From CAWGUU01 sp963825765 (GTDB lineage Bacteria; Actinomycetota; Acidimicrobiia; Acidimicrobiales; AC-14), in the NCBI GenBank assembly GCA_963825765.1, contig CAWGUU010000013.1, forward strand, positions 62,001-126,000: a stretch of 64,000 nt of DNA, written 5' to 3'. Each line of letters opens with the position of its first letter. The stretch's first letter is position 1. A program made the translations under genes and the position numbers. This document shows, one piece after another, positions 17,112-25,270 of the stretch. Under the pieces are notes generated by a model. The model worked only from the letters and a program-made list of their open reading frames with translations. It had not been told where the DNA came from and searched no databases.

Positions 17112-17128
17112 TCCGGCCTGCGGCCGGA
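17112..17128 (-). terminator. Short GC-rich hairpin after the ROK gene
   Basis: TCCGGCC-TGC-GGCCGGA forms a perfect 7-bp stem with a three-base loop in the gap between the ROK kinase and the next minus-strand gene. There is no U tract, as is usual for terminators of high-GC genomes; termination is therefore only likely. Confidence 0.45.
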
Positions 17129-17166
17129 CGAAGCGCGCCACATGGGTTCGCTCGCCTGTGGCTCGC

Positions 17167-18027
17167 TCACCGCCCTCCCAGTCCTCTCCAACCGACGGCG
17201 GCGGCGCCGACCAGGGGCGCGTCCGCACCCAGCCCGGCGGGGACGATGCGGGCGCCGGCCGAGAAGTCGAGACGGCAGCGGTCGTCGATCTCGGACTGGG
17301 CGGCGGCGAAGAACGGCGCGCCGAAACCCAGCGCCACCGACCCGCCGACAACCGCCAGCCGCAAGTCGAGCAGGTTGGCCACCGACGCCACCGCCCTGCC
17401 CACCAACCGTCCGGTGCGAACGACCACGTCCGGGCCGGCTTCCTCCGCAGGACGCCCGGTGGCGGCGGCGATGGCGGTGCCCGACGCCTCGGCCTCGAGG
17501 CATCCCCGCCCACCGCAGCCGCAGGCCCGCCCGTCGGGCTCCACGACGACGTGGCCGATGTGGCCGGCGTTGCCGGCGGCGCCGTCGAGCAGGCGGCCGC
17601 CGAGGACGATCCCGCCCCCCACGCCGGTGGCGACGATCAGGGCGACGAAGTCGTCGACCCCCGCCGCCGCCCCCCGCCAGCCCTCCCCCAGGGCCAAGGC
17701 CTTGGCGTCGTTGTCGACGAAGGTCTGCAGGCCGGTGGCCTCCGCCAGCCGAGCCCGCAGCGGGAACCCCCGCCACGACGGGATGTGCAGGGGCGACACC
17801 GCGCCGCCGCCGGGGGTCATCGGACCGCCGCAGCCCACGCCGCACGCCACCACCTCGCCGTTGCCTTCCAACGAGTCGGCCACCGCCAGCAGCACCGAGA
17901 AGACGGCCTCGGCGCTCCCGTCGGCGGGCGTGCCCGCCCGGGCCGACGCCACCAGTTCACCGTCGGCGGTGACCAGCCCGGCAGCCATCTTGGTCCCGCC
18001 GACGTCGAGCGCCAACACCACGTCCAC
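17167..18027 (-). CDS. ROK-family sugar kinase (glucokinase-like)
   Basis: A 286-residue ROK protein. It has the phosphate loop in VLALDVGGTKMAAG, the catalytic aspartate in FVDNDAKALALGE, GVGGGIVLGG, and the ROK zinc motif with its histidine and cysteines (GHVVVEPDGRACGCGGRGCLE, with the CxCGxxGCxE spacing). No N-terminal DNA-binding domain is present, so it is a kinase rather than a repressor; glucose is the likeliest substrate. GTG 18027 gives the usual start just before the phosphate loop. Confidence 0.88.
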   Translation of the reverse strand: MDVVLALDVGGTKMAAGLVTADGELVASARAGTPADGSAEAVFSVLLAVADSLEGNGEVVACGVGCGGPMTPGGGAVSPLHIPSWRGFPLRARLAEATGLQTFVDNDAKALALGEGWRGAAAGVDDFVALIVATGVGGGIVLGGRLLDGAAGNAGHIGHVVVEPDGRACGCGGRGCLEAEASGTAIAAATGRPAEEAGPDVVVRTGRLVGRAVASVANLLDLRLAVVGGSVALGFGAPFFAAAQSEIDDRCRLDFSAGARIVPAGLGADAPLVGAAAVGWRGLGGR

Positions 18028-18112
18028 CCCGGCACGGTAGGTCGCCCAGGTTGTGGGGGGTGGTGCCGAAGGTTGTCGCGGGTTGTGACGGTAGGCTGCC
18101 CCCGTCCCCGCC

Positions 18113-19084
18113 ATGTCCAGAACTCGCGTCGCGGCCCGGGCCGTCCAGACCTTCTCCGCCAGCTTCGACGCGGTGGTGGCCAACGTGGCCACGGTCGTGC
18201 GGGGCAAGGACGAGGCAATCCGGCTGGCCCTGCTGTGCCTGGTGGCCGAGGGTCACCTGCTGATCGAGGACGTGCCGGGCGTGGGCAAGACCAGCCTGGC
18301 CAAGGCCCTCGCCGCCAGCATCGACTGCTCGTGGCGGCGCATCCAGTTCACGCCCGACCTGCTGCCGTCCGACGTGATGGGGGTCACGGTTTACAACCGC
18401 GCCACGGGCAGCTTCGACTTCCGACCCGGCGGCATCTTCGCCAACCTCGTGCTGGGCGACGAGATCAACCGGGCATCACCCAAGACGCAGTCCGCCCTCC
18501 TCGAGGCCATGGAGGAGCGTCAGGTCACCGTCGACGGCACCACGTACAGCCTGCCGCCGCCGTTCATGGTGATCGCCACCCAGAACCCGGCGGAGCACGA
18601 GGGCACCTATCCGCTGCCCGAGAGCCAGCTCGACCGCTTCCTGATGCGCATCGGCATGGGCTACCCGGACCGGGCGGCCGAGCTCGCCATCCTCGACACC
18701 CACGGCCACGCCGACCCGGTCCCCAACCTGCACCCGGTCGCCAGCGCCGCCGACGTCCAGACCATGACCGCGCTGGCCGGGGCCATCCACGTCGCGCCGG
18801 CGCTGAAGGGCTACATCGTCGACGTGGCCGCCGCCACCCGCCGCCAACCCGAGCTCGCCCTCGGCGTGTCGCCCCGGGCCGCCCTCGGCCTGCTCCGGGC
18901 GGCGCGGGCCCGGGCCGCGTCGATGGGGCGTGACTACGTGGTGCCCGACGATCTCAAGGTCCTTGCCCTTCCCGTGCTGGAACACCGCCTGGCCCTCACC
19001 GGCGACGCCCAGATCAGGGGCGTGCGCCGGGCCGACGTGCTTCTGTCGGTGCTGGGGACGGTGCCGGTGCCGTCGGCCCGATAG
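18113..19084 (+). CDS. MoxR-type AAA+ ATPase
   Basis: A 323-residue AAA_3 ATPase that probably acts as chaperone for a membrane-linked complex with the next two gene products. Walker A is EDVPGVGKTSLAKALA, Walker B with sensor is VLGDEINRASPKTQSALLEA, followed by the MoxR signature MEERQVTVDG and sensor 1 in ATQNPAEHEG. It is the first gene of a three-gene plus-strand operon, five bases before the DUF58 gene. Confidence 0.93.
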   Translation: MSRTRVAARAVQTFSASFDAVVANVATVVRGKDEAIRLALLCLVAEGHLLIEDVPGVGKTSLAKALAASIDCSWRRIQFTPDLLPSDVMGVTVYNRATGSFDFRPGGIFANLVLGDEINRASPKTQSALLEAMEERQVTVDGTTYSLPPPFMVIATQNPAEHEGTYPLPESQLDRFLMRIGMGYPDRAAELAILDTHGHADPVPNLHPVASAADVQTMTALAGAIHVAPALKGYIVDVAAATRRQPELALGVSPRAALGLLRAARARAASMGRDYVVPDDLKVLALPVLEHRLALTGDAQIRGVRRADVLLSVLGTVPVPSAR

Positions 19085-19089
19085 GCCAG

Positions 19090-20292
19090 ATGATGCAGGT
19101 GAGGGGCCTGGTCACCCGCCGCGGATGGGGCCTGGTGGCAGGCGCGGTCGTGCTCGCCGTCGCCGGATGGATGCTGGGCGTGGTCGAGCTGTACGTCCTG
19201 GGCGCCGGCATCGGCGGGCTGGTGGCGGCCTGCGCCGCCTTCGTCGTCACCCGCCGGCTCGACCTGGAGGCCGACCGCCACCTGCGACCACCGCACGTGT
19301 ACGCAGGCGGCAGTAGCCGCGTCGACCTGGTCGTGCGCAACCCCACCCGCCGGCGCTCGCCGGTGGTCACCCTGAAGGACGCCCTCGACGGCGGCCCCCG
19401 CGAGGCATCACTCCTGCTGCCGCCGCTGGAGCCCGGCCAGACCGAGGAGGCCCGGTACCGGCTGCCGGCCGAGACCCGGGGCGTGTTCCCCGTCGGCCCG
19501 CTGCGGGCCGAGCGCACCGACCCCTTCGGCCTGGCCCGGCGCACCACCGAGGTGGCGCCCGTCGCCGACCTCACCGTGTACCCGAGGGTCGACGCCGTCC
19601 ACCCGCTGCCGGAGAGCCCGGGAAGCGACCGGTACATGAACGCGCCGCGCGCCGCCTTCGGGGTGGCCGGCGAGGACTTCTACGCCCTCCGCGCCTATGA
19701 GGTGGGCGACGACCTGCGGCGGGTGCACTGGCCGTCGACGGCGCGGCGCGACGAGCTGATGATCCGGCAGAACGAGACGCCCTGGCAGGGCCGGGCGACG
19801 GTGCTCCTCGACACCCGGGCCCGCTTCCACACCGACTGGTCGTTCGAGGCGGCGGTGTCGGCCGCGGCCAGCATCCTCACCGCCTGCTGGCAGCGACGGT
19901 CGCTGATCAGGCTGATGACCACCGACGGTGCCGACAGCGGGTTCGGCACCGGTCCCGGCCATCTCGAGCTGATGCTCACCCGGCTGGCGCTCATCGACGT
20001 CTCCGACGAAGAAGGGCTGGGCGGGCTGACGCCCGGGCAGGCGGGGGACGGTGCCGTCGCCGCCGTCACCACCGCCGCGGTCCCGCCCGGCGAGATGGCG
20101 GCCCTGGGCCGGCTGGGCTGGAAGCCGTCGCTGGTCACCCTCGTCGTCTTCGACGGGCCCGGTCGCCACCCGGCGTCGACCCGGTGGCCCGGCGTCGGCC
20201 ATCTGGTGCGCGTCGGCTCCACCCAGCCGTTCGCGGCGGCCTGGGACCGGGCCATGTCGGTGACCCTGCACGGAGCGGGCCGCCTCTCGTGA
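19090..20292 (+). CDS. DUF58 protein
   Basis: A 400-residue protein of the DUF58 family, usually partner of MoxR ATPases. Two N-terminal hydrophobic segments (about residues 11-50) anchor it to the membrane; the conserved DUF58 core reads GVAGEDFYALRAYEVGDDLR followed by VHWPSTARRDELMIRQNE, then a von Willebrand A-like fold (TVLLDTRARFH). Start is ATG 19090; ATG 19093 is equally possible. The exact role is unknown; the operon context suggests assembly or control of the transglutaminase-like protein. Confidence 0.9.
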   Translation: MMQVRGLVTRRGWGLVAGAVVLAVAGWMLGVVELYVLGAGIGGLVAACAAFVVTRRLDLEADRHLRPPHVYAGGSSRVDLVVRNPTRRRSPVVTLKDALDGGPREASLLLPPLEPGQTEEARYRLPAETRGVFPVGPLRAERTDPFGLARRTTEVAPVADLTVYPRVDAVHPLPESPGSDRYMNAPRAAFGVAGEDFYALRAYEVGDDLRRVHWPSTARRDELMIRQNETPWQGRATVLLDTRARFHTDWSFEAAVSAAASILTACWQRRSLIRLMTTDGADSGFGTGPGHLELMLTRLALIDVSDEEGLGGLTPGQAGDGAVAAVTTAAVPPGEMAALGRLGWKPSLVTLVVFDGPGRHPASTRWPGVGHLVRVGSTQPFAAAWDRAMSVTLHGAGRLS

Positions 20293-20302
20293 GCCAGTTC
20301 CC

Positions 20303-22630
20303 ATGAGAACCATGGAGCGGCCCCCCGCCCAAGCGCCGGAAGCCGGGGATCGGCCCACCCACCGGCGTCCGCAGTCGACGATCCTGGTGACGGTCGGCGC
20401 CGAGGTCGCCCTCATGGCCGTGACCGTGGCCGCGGTCGTAGGTCTGACCAGGCTGTTCGCCGACGGGGAGTTCCTGGTGCCGGTGGTGGCCGCCGCCCTT
20501 GCCAGCCACGTGGTGGCCGCCGCCTGCCGGCGGGCCGGTCTGCACCCGGCACTGGCCACAGCCGTCTCGGGGATCGGCCTGGTGCTGTTCGTGACCTGGG
20601 TGGTGGAGCCGCACACCGCCACGATGGGCCTGATTCCCGGGCCCGACACGTGGCACGGGTTCGGCGCCGACCTCCGGGACGCCGTCGCCAAGTTCGGCGA
20701 GGTGAAGGCCCCGGTGGCGACGACCAGGGGCTTCGTGCTGGCGTGCGTGGTGGGGACATGGCTGGCGGCGTGGCTGGCCGACCTGTTCGCCTTCCGGATG
20801 CGGGCCCGGCTCGAGGCCCTGGTTCCCTCGTTCACCATCTTCCTGTTCGGGGCCATGCTGGGCGCCGACCGCCACCGCGTGGTGGTGGCGGCGCTGTACC
20901 TGGCCGCCGTGCTGGCCTTCGTGGTCCTCGCCGATCTCAGCGCCAAGGCGGCGTCGACGACCTGGTTCGGCAGCCGGACGGCGGACGGCCAGGGCGCCGT
21001 CCTGCGCGGCGCAGTCGTCGTGGGTGTCGTGGCGGTCGGCGTGGGCGCCGTTGTCGGGCCGCTGTTGCCGGGGGCGGCGTCGTCAGGGCTGTTCGGGCTG
21101 GGCGACCGCGCCGGCGGGTCGCGCTCCCCGCGGGTCACCGTCAGCCCGCTGGTCGACATCCGGGGGCGGCTGGTCGACCAGTCGGACCTCGAGGCCTTCG
21201 TGGTGGCGAGCCCCGAGCCGTCGTACTGGCGGCTGACGTCGCTCGAGAGCTTCGACGGCTCGATCTGGTCGTCGCGGGGCACCTACCAGCGGGTCAAGGG
21301 CTCCCTCGACGCCGACATCACCTCCAGCGGTGTCGCCGTCCCACTCCGCCAGGAGTTCACCGTCGGGGCGCTGTCGTCGATCTGGCTGCCGGCCGCCTTC
21401 CGCCCGTCGAAGGTCACGACCCCCGTGCCGGGCATGCGCTACGAGGAGGATTCGGCCAGCCTCCTCACCGACGAGAGCACCGGCGACGGGCTGCGCTACA
21501 CCGTCGAGTCGGAGGTTCCCCGGTTCTCCGAGATCGAGCTGGCGGCGGCGCCGGGCGGCGCCCCCCGGGACGTCGCCGAGCGCTATCTCAACCTCCCCCC
21601 CGACTTCCCGGCGGAAGCGGCGGCGGTGGCGCGGGAGGCGACGGCGGGCGAGGCGACGGCCTTCGGCAAGGCGCGGGCGCTGCAGGACTGGTTCCTCGAG
21701 AACTTCACGTACACCCTGAACGTCGCCCCCGGGCACGGCAACGACGCCATCCTCCGGTTCCTCCAGGAAAGGAAGGGGTACTGCGAGCAGTTCGCCGGCG
21801 CCTACGCGGCGATGGCCCGGTCCATCGGACTCCCCGCCCGGGTGGCGGTGGGATTCACGCCGGGCACGCTCGACGACGCCGGGCGCTACCACGTGACCGG
21901 CAAGCAGGCCCACGCCTGGCCCGAGGTCTACCTGGCCGGGTCCGGGTGGGTGCTGTTCGAGCCCACGCCGGGCCGTTCGCCCCCCGGCGGCGACTACACC
22001 GGTACGCCCGCCGGCGCGGGTGGGCAGGAGGCGGTCACGCCCGACGCCTCGTCGCCGGCCACGACCGCCGCGCCCTCGCCGACGCCGTCGGATGCCGACC
22101 CCTCGGCCCCGACCACCGCCGTCCCGGATCCGAGTCAGGAGGAGCTGCAGCAGCAGTCGGGGTCGGACGGTGTCGGTACCGCGCTGAAAATCCTGCTGGC
22201 GGTGGCGCTCGCGGCGCTGGCGGTCGGTGCCATCCCGTTGGCCCGGCGGGTCCGGCGCGACCGGCGCCGGGCGGCGGCGGCGACACCGGCGGAACGGGTC
22301 CTGGTGGCCTGGGACGAGGCCGAGGAGGACCTGGGCGTCACCGGGCTGGGCCGCCTCCGTCACGAGACGACGACGGAGTACGCCGGCCGGGTCGGCCCGG
22401 TGGCCGGCGCCGAGGTCGCCACGCCCCTGGAGTGGCTGGCCTCCGGCACCGAGGCGGCGTCGTGGTCGCGGGCCGGCGTCGCCCCCGAGGTGGCGGTGCA
22501 GGCCGCCGGCGCGCCGACCGCCATCGCCACCGCCCTGCGCGCCGGGGTCGGACCGCTGCGACGGGCTCAATGGGCCCTCGACCCGCGGCCGCTGCTGCGC
22601 CGCCGGCCCCGGCCGCCACGTCCACGCTGA
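20303..22630 (+). CDS. tgpA: TgpA-like membrane transglutaminase (DUF3488/DUF4129)
   Basis: A 775-residue membrane protein with a cluster of about six N-terminal membrane helices (DUF3488), a large extracytoplasmic transglutaminase-like domain, a further membrane helix near residue 640 and a cytoplasmic DUF4129-like tail. The catalytic cysteine is in RKGYCEQFAGAYAAMARSIG, the histidine in GKQAHAWPEVYL and the aspartate/glutamate region in GWVLFEPTPG. Third gene of the MoxR-DUF58-transglutaminase operon; its substrate is unknown. The Thr/Pro/Ser-rich segment before the last helix is a typical linker. Confidence 0.92.
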   Translation: MRTMERPPAQAPEAGDRPTHRRPQSTILVTVGAEVALMAVTVAAVVGLTRLFADGEFLVPVVAAALASHVVAAACRRAGLHPALATAVSGIGLVLFVTWVVEPHTATMGLIPGPDTWHGFGADLRDAVAKFGEVKAPVATTRGFVLACVVGTWLAAWLADLFAFRMRARLEALVPSFTIFLFGAMLGADRHRVVVAALYLAAVLAFVVLADLSAKAASTTWFGSRTADGQGAVLRGAVVVGVVAVGVGAVVGPLLPGAASSGLFGLGDRAGGSRSPRVTVSPLVDIRGRLVDQSDLEAFVVASPEPSYWRLTSLESFDGSIWSSRGTYQRVKGSLDADITSSGVAVPLRQEFTVGALSSIWLPAAFRPSKVTTPVPGMRYEEDSASLLTDESTGDGLRYTVESEVPRFSEIELAAAPGGAPRDVAERYLNLPPDFPAEAAAVAREATAGEATAFGKARALQDWFLENFTYTLNVAPGHGNDAILRFLQERKGYCEQFAGAYAAMARSIGLPARVAVGFTPGTLDDAGRYHVTGKQAHAWPEVYLAGSGWVLFEPTPGRSPPGGDYTGTPAGAGGQEAVTPDASSPATTAAPSPTPSDADPSAPTTAVPDPSQEELQQQSGSDGVGTALKILLAVALAALAVGAIPLARRVRRDRRRAAAATPAERVLVAWDEAEEDLGVTGLGRLRHETTTEYAGRVGPVAGAEVATPLEWLASGTEAASWSRAGVAPEVAVQAAGAPTAIATALRAGVGPLRRAQWALDPRPLLRRRPRPPRPR

Positions 22631-22642
22631 CTGCCCAACTTT

Positions 22643-22726
22643 GGATCACTCGGAGCGTCGTGATCCGGCGGCGGATCGTGTGGTGGCCGGGCCGAGATCA
22701 CGGCGCTACCGGTGATTGAAACGCGG
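22643..22726 (+). repeat. Palindromic intergenic element, copy 2, with hairpin
   Basis: Downstream of the transglutaminase gene lies a perfect inverted repeat GGATCAC (22643-22649) / GTGATCC (22660-22666), then the 25-base segment 22702-22726 that matches 8426-8450 at 21 of 25 positions. Both copies lie between convergent genes and end 14-16 bases before the convergent stop codon. A terminator role for the hairpin is likely. Confidence 0.6.
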
Positions 22727-22740
22727 ATTCGGCTGTCCCG

Positions 22741-23367
22741 CTAGAGCACGCCGCGCGGCCGGAACTGGATGCTGATGCGGGGCCCCACGGGCCTCGTCCG
22801 CTTGGGGACGGCGTGTTCCCAGGTGCGCTGGCACGAGCCGCCCATCACCAGCAGGTCGCCGTGGCCGAGGGCGTGGCGGATGCTCGGCCCGCCGGACCGT
22901 GGCCGCAGCAGCAGGTCCCTCGGCTCCCCCACCGAGACGATCGCCACCATCGTGTCCTCCGTGCTCCCCCGGCCGATGGTGTCGCCGTGCCAGGCCACGC
23001 TGTCGCGGCCGTCGCGGTAGTAGCAGAGCCCCGCGGTGCGGAACCGCTCCCCCGGCTCGGCGGCGTAGTGGCGGTCGAGGGCGTCACGGGCGTCGTGGAG
23101 GACCGGGTCGGGCAGCGGGTCGTCCTCCCCGTAGAAGCTGAGCAGCCGCGGCACAGCCACCACCCGGTCGTACATCGGCCGCTCCTCGGCCCGCCACGGC
23201 ACCGTCGCCACGAGGCGCTCGAACAGCTGGTCGGCGCCGCGCAGCCAGCCGGGCACGACGTCGATCCACGCCCCGTGGTTCAGCTCCGTGCGACGCACCG
23301 GGTCCAGCGACCCGAGCCCGACGGCGTCGGCGTGGTCGAACAGCGAGGCCTGCAGCGCCACATCCAC
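22741..23367 (-). CDS. AlkB-like 2-oxoglutarate/Fe(II) dioxygenase
   Basis: A 208-residue dioxygenase of the AlkB family, which reverses alkyl damage in nucleic acids. The iron ligands are visible as H-x-D in VAWHGDTIGRG and the distal histidine in RTWEHAVPKR; the 2-oxoglutarate arginines are in GPRISIQFRPR, and the substrate-lid part NHGAWIDVVPGWLRG is typical. GTG 23367 gives a normal length; longer in-frame starts lie upstream. No SOS or Ada-type site was seen in front of it. Confidence 0.87.
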   Translation of the reverse strand: MDVALQASLFDHADAVGLGSLDPVRRTELNHGAWIDVVPGWLRGADQLFERLVATVPWRAEERPMYDRVVAVPRLLSFYGEDDPLPDPVLHDARDALDRHYAAEPGERFRTAGLCYYRDGRDSVAWHGDTIGRGSTEDTMVAIVSVGEPRDLLLRPRSGGPSIRHALGHGDLLVMGGSCQRTWEHAVPKRTRPVGPRISIQFRPRGVL

Positions 23368-23411
23368 GCCCGCCAGACTACCGCCGGCGGGGAATGCACG
23401 TTCGCTCTTGG

Positions 23412-23882
23412 TTAGTCCTTGACCTGCTGGGAGAGGTAGAAGGGCTCGCCCATCTGGGCCACCAGGTCGAGCTGTGACTCCAGCCAGTCGGCGTGCTCCT
23501 CCTCGCCTTCGAGGATCTCCTCGAGCACCATGCGGCTGCCGTTGTCGCCCTCGGTGACGCAGGTGGCGATGCCGGCCTGGAGCCGGGCGATGGCCTCGGT
23601 CTCCAGCTGGAGCGCCAGCTTCAGCTTTTCGACCACCGTCTCGCCCACCTGCACGACGCCCAGGCGCTGCAGGTTGGGAAGGCCGTCGAGGTAGAGGATG
23701 CGGTCGATCAGCGAGTCGGCGTCCTTCATCTCGTCGATGGAGTCTGCCTTGATCTTCTCGGCCAGGCGTTCGTACCCCCAGTTGGCACACATCTTGGCGT
23801 CGAGGAAGTACTGGTTGATCGCCGTGAGCTCAGCGGTGAGGACGTCGTTGAGGACGTCGAGGACTGCCTGGTTGCCCTGCAC
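23412..23882 (-). CDS. bfr: Bacterioferritin
   Basis: A 156-residue heme-containing ferritin that oxidises and stores iron in a 24-subunit shell. The di-iron ligands are present (TAELTAINQYF, then DEMKDADSLIDRI with the heme-ligating methionine, LETEAIARL and EGEEEHADWLESQL). It is directly downstream of the bacterioferritin-associated ferredoxin, gap 19 bases, so storage and release functions are co-transcribed. An iron-type palindrome lies farther upstream of the operon. Confidence 0.96.
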   Translation of the reverse strand: MQGNQAVLDVLNDVLTAELTAINQYFLDAKMCANWGYERLAEKIKADSIDEMKDADSLIDRILYLDGLPNLQRLGVVQVGETVVEKLKLALQLETEAIARLQAGIATCVTEGDNGSRMVLEEILEGEEEHADWLESQLDLVAQMGEPFYLSQQVKD

Positions 23883-23901
23883 TGCTACCTCCTGGTTGGG
23901 G

Positions 23902-24117
23902 TCACGCGGCCGGGTACGCCCCCGCCGTGGCCGTGCCCATCATGGCCTCTTCGCACGGGAGCCCTTCACGGAGCAGTCGCCGCAGCGACGGCAGGCAGCC
24001 GCCGCAGCCCGTTCCGGCCCCGCACGCGGCCCGGACCTGGGCGACGGTGCTGGCGCCGCTCTCCACCGCGGCCCGGACGTTCCGCTCGCTGACGGCTCGG
24101 CACAGGCAGGCGTACAC
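23902..24117 (-). CDS. bfd: Bacterioferritin-associated ferredoxin
   Basis: A 71-residue [2Fe-2S] protein (BFD-like domain) that accepts or donates electrons for iron release from bacterioferritin. The cluster cysteines are in MYACLCRAVSE and GAGTGCGGCLPSL, the classic CxC...CxxC spacing. It overlaps nothing but lies six bases after the preceding small gene and 19 before bfr. Confidence 0.93.
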   Translation of the reverse strand: MYACLCRAVSERNVRAAVESGASTVAQVRAACGAGTGCGGCLPSLRRLLREGLPCEEAMMGTATAGAYPAA

Positions 24118-24123
24118 CCCGCG

Positions 24124-24375
24124 TCAGCCCCTGTTTTCCCGTTGGACAAACTCAGCGTCCCGCCGCACGACCCACGGACTGCCGCTCGCGATCAGGGCGT
24201 TGGCCAGTCGCTTGGGCACTTCACGCACGATGGGGAGCCGGTTCGTGATCCCGATCACCCGGTAGCGGACCTTGTCGCCGCCGACGCAGATCTGCACCAG
24301 GCGGACGCGCCGCATGCCGACCTCGGGAGCTCCCGGCGTCTGGTCGGCGGCACGGGTCGGGTGGCGGAGGGCCAT
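24124..24375 (-). CDS. Hypothetical protein in the bfr operon
   Basis: An 83-residue basic protein whose C-terminal part reads like a conserved domain (RRVRLVQICVGGDKVRYRVI, then TNRLPIVREVPKRLANALIA). I do not recognise the family. A start at ATG 24375 would make the transcript nearly leaderless from the promoter at 24384-24412; an internal ATG at about 24315 is the alternative. It precedes bfd by six bases, so it is probably co-expressed with the iron-storage genes. Confidence 0.55.
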   Translation of the reverse strand: MALRHPTRAADQTPGAPEVGMRRVRLVQICVGGDKVRYRVIGITNRLPIVREVPKRLANALIASGSPWVVRRDAEFVQRENRG

Positions 24376-24383
24376 CAGGGGTG

Positions 24384-24436
24384 ACCCTACCGCCGTCTGT
24401 CAGGACAGGCAATAGCTTCTTGTTAGGAACGCCTTA
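24384..24436 (-). promoter_or_regulatory. Promoter and upstream iron-type box of the bfd-bfr operon
   Basis: On the minus strand TTGCCT (24412-24407) and TAGGGT (24389-24384) are spaced by 17 bases and point at the small gene before bfd. Upstream, 24423-24436 reads TTAGG-AACG-CCTTA on the plus strand, one mismatch from the arms of the perfect palindrome before the PadR gene. Its position upstream of -35 is that of an activator site. Function is inferred. Confidence 0.45.
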
Positions 24437-24820
24437 GCTTCCCGCGGTCATCGCCGGTGGGCTCGCTGGCGACGCCAGCTCGAGGAGCCTCGTGACCGTC
24501 ACCCGCCTGCGGTCGGTATCCGCCAGCGCCGCCTCCAGCACTCCGGCCAGCCGGCACCGGGCGCCGGCGGTCGGCGTGTAGGTGCGGCGGGCCGGTCCCT
24601 GCGCCGGGCACTCCCACGACGAGCACACCGTGCCCTCCCCCTCCATCGAGCGCAGCGTGCGGTAGACGGCGACCGTGCCGGGGCAGAGGCCGAGCTCGTC
24701 CAGGCGGGACAGCAGCTCGTAGCCGTGGCACTCCCGTTCGCAGAGCAGAGCGAGGATGGCGGCCTGCACCAGGTCGCGCTCAACCGTGCTGCCTGTCCTG
24801 GGCATCCCTGTCCTGGGCAT
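24434..24820 (-). CDS. PadR-family transcriptional regulator
   Basis: A 128-residue protein with a PadR-type winged helix: VQAAILALLCERECHGYELL, then CPGTVAVYRTLRSMEGEGTV. The rest contains three cysteines (CSSWECPAQG, ARCRLAG) that are not part of the usual PadR pattern and could bind metal or sense redox state. The ATG at 24820 has GGAGG eight bases upstream. Its promoter overlaps a perfect 20-bp palindrome, so it is probably autoregulated or under an iron regulator. Downstream are the bfd-bfr genes. Confidence 0.8.
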   Translation of the reverse strand: MPRTGMPRTGSTVERDLVQAAILALLCERECHGYELLSRLDELGLCPGTVAVYRTLRSMEGEGTVCSSWECPAQGPARRTYTPTAGARCRLAGVLEAALADTDRRRVTVTRLLELASPASPPAMTAGS

Positions 24821-24837
24821 GGCTGGCCTCCGTCTAT

Positions 24838-24882
24838 GTGTTAGGTCGACCTAACACTAGATATTCGGAGTGCCTAAGTCAA
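24838..24882 (-). promoter_or_regulatory. Promoter with perfect 20-bp palindrome in front of the PadR gene
   Basis: TTGACT (24882-24877) and TAGTGT (24859-24854), 17 bases apart, form a good minus-strand promoter. The -10 overlaps the perfect palindrome GTGTTAGGTCGACCTAACAC (24838-24857), which extends to the ribosome binding site. The core TTAGG-N4-CCTAA resembles half sites of DtxR/IdeR boxes; a PadR operator is the alternative. The placement over -10 and +1 fits repression. Confidence 0.72.
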
Positions 24883-25256
24883 GGCTCCTCGTTCTTGAAC
24901 CGCTTGCGCAGCTTGCGGCCCACGTCGCCCACCGAGTCCTTCAGGTTCCCGGGGCGGAAGTTGCCGGTGACCTGCTGCCATCCCGCCCGGCCCATGACCC
25001 GCAGGTTGCGCTCGAAGAAGAAGGCGCAGGCCAGCATGGCGAGGAAGCCGATGAAGCCGAGCACGAGCGACGACGCGAAGGCCAGGACGAGCAGGGCGAA
25101 CCCGGCGACGAAGCCGAACGCCGCCCACTTGAGGTTGCGGCCGGCGTGGCGGTAGAGCGTGGTCTGCTCGACCCCGCGGGCAAAAGCCGGATCGCTCTCG
25201 TAGAACTGCTGCTCGATCTCGGAGAGGATTCGCTGCTCGTCTTCGTTCAGCGGCAC
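24879..25256 (-). CDS. DUF3040 membrane protein
   Basis: A 125-residue protein typical of actinobacteria. It starts MPLNEDEQRILSEIEQQFYE, the diagnostic DUF3040 N terminus, followed by two adjacent membrane helices (about residues 50-95) and a basic C-terminal tail. GTG 25256 is preferred over TTG 25274 because GAAGGG lies about ten bases upstream and the family begins here. Function unknown. It lies between dinB and the PadR promoter, whose -35 touches its last codon. Confidence 0.85.
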   Translation of the reverse strand: MPLNEDEQRILSEIEQQFYESDPAFARGVEQTTLYRHAGRNLKWAAFGFVAGFALLVLAFASSLVLGFIGFLAMLACAFFFERNLRVMGRAGWQQVTGNFRPGNLKDSVGDVGRKLRKRFKNEEP

Positions 25257-25270
25257 GTTCAGATGACCCT

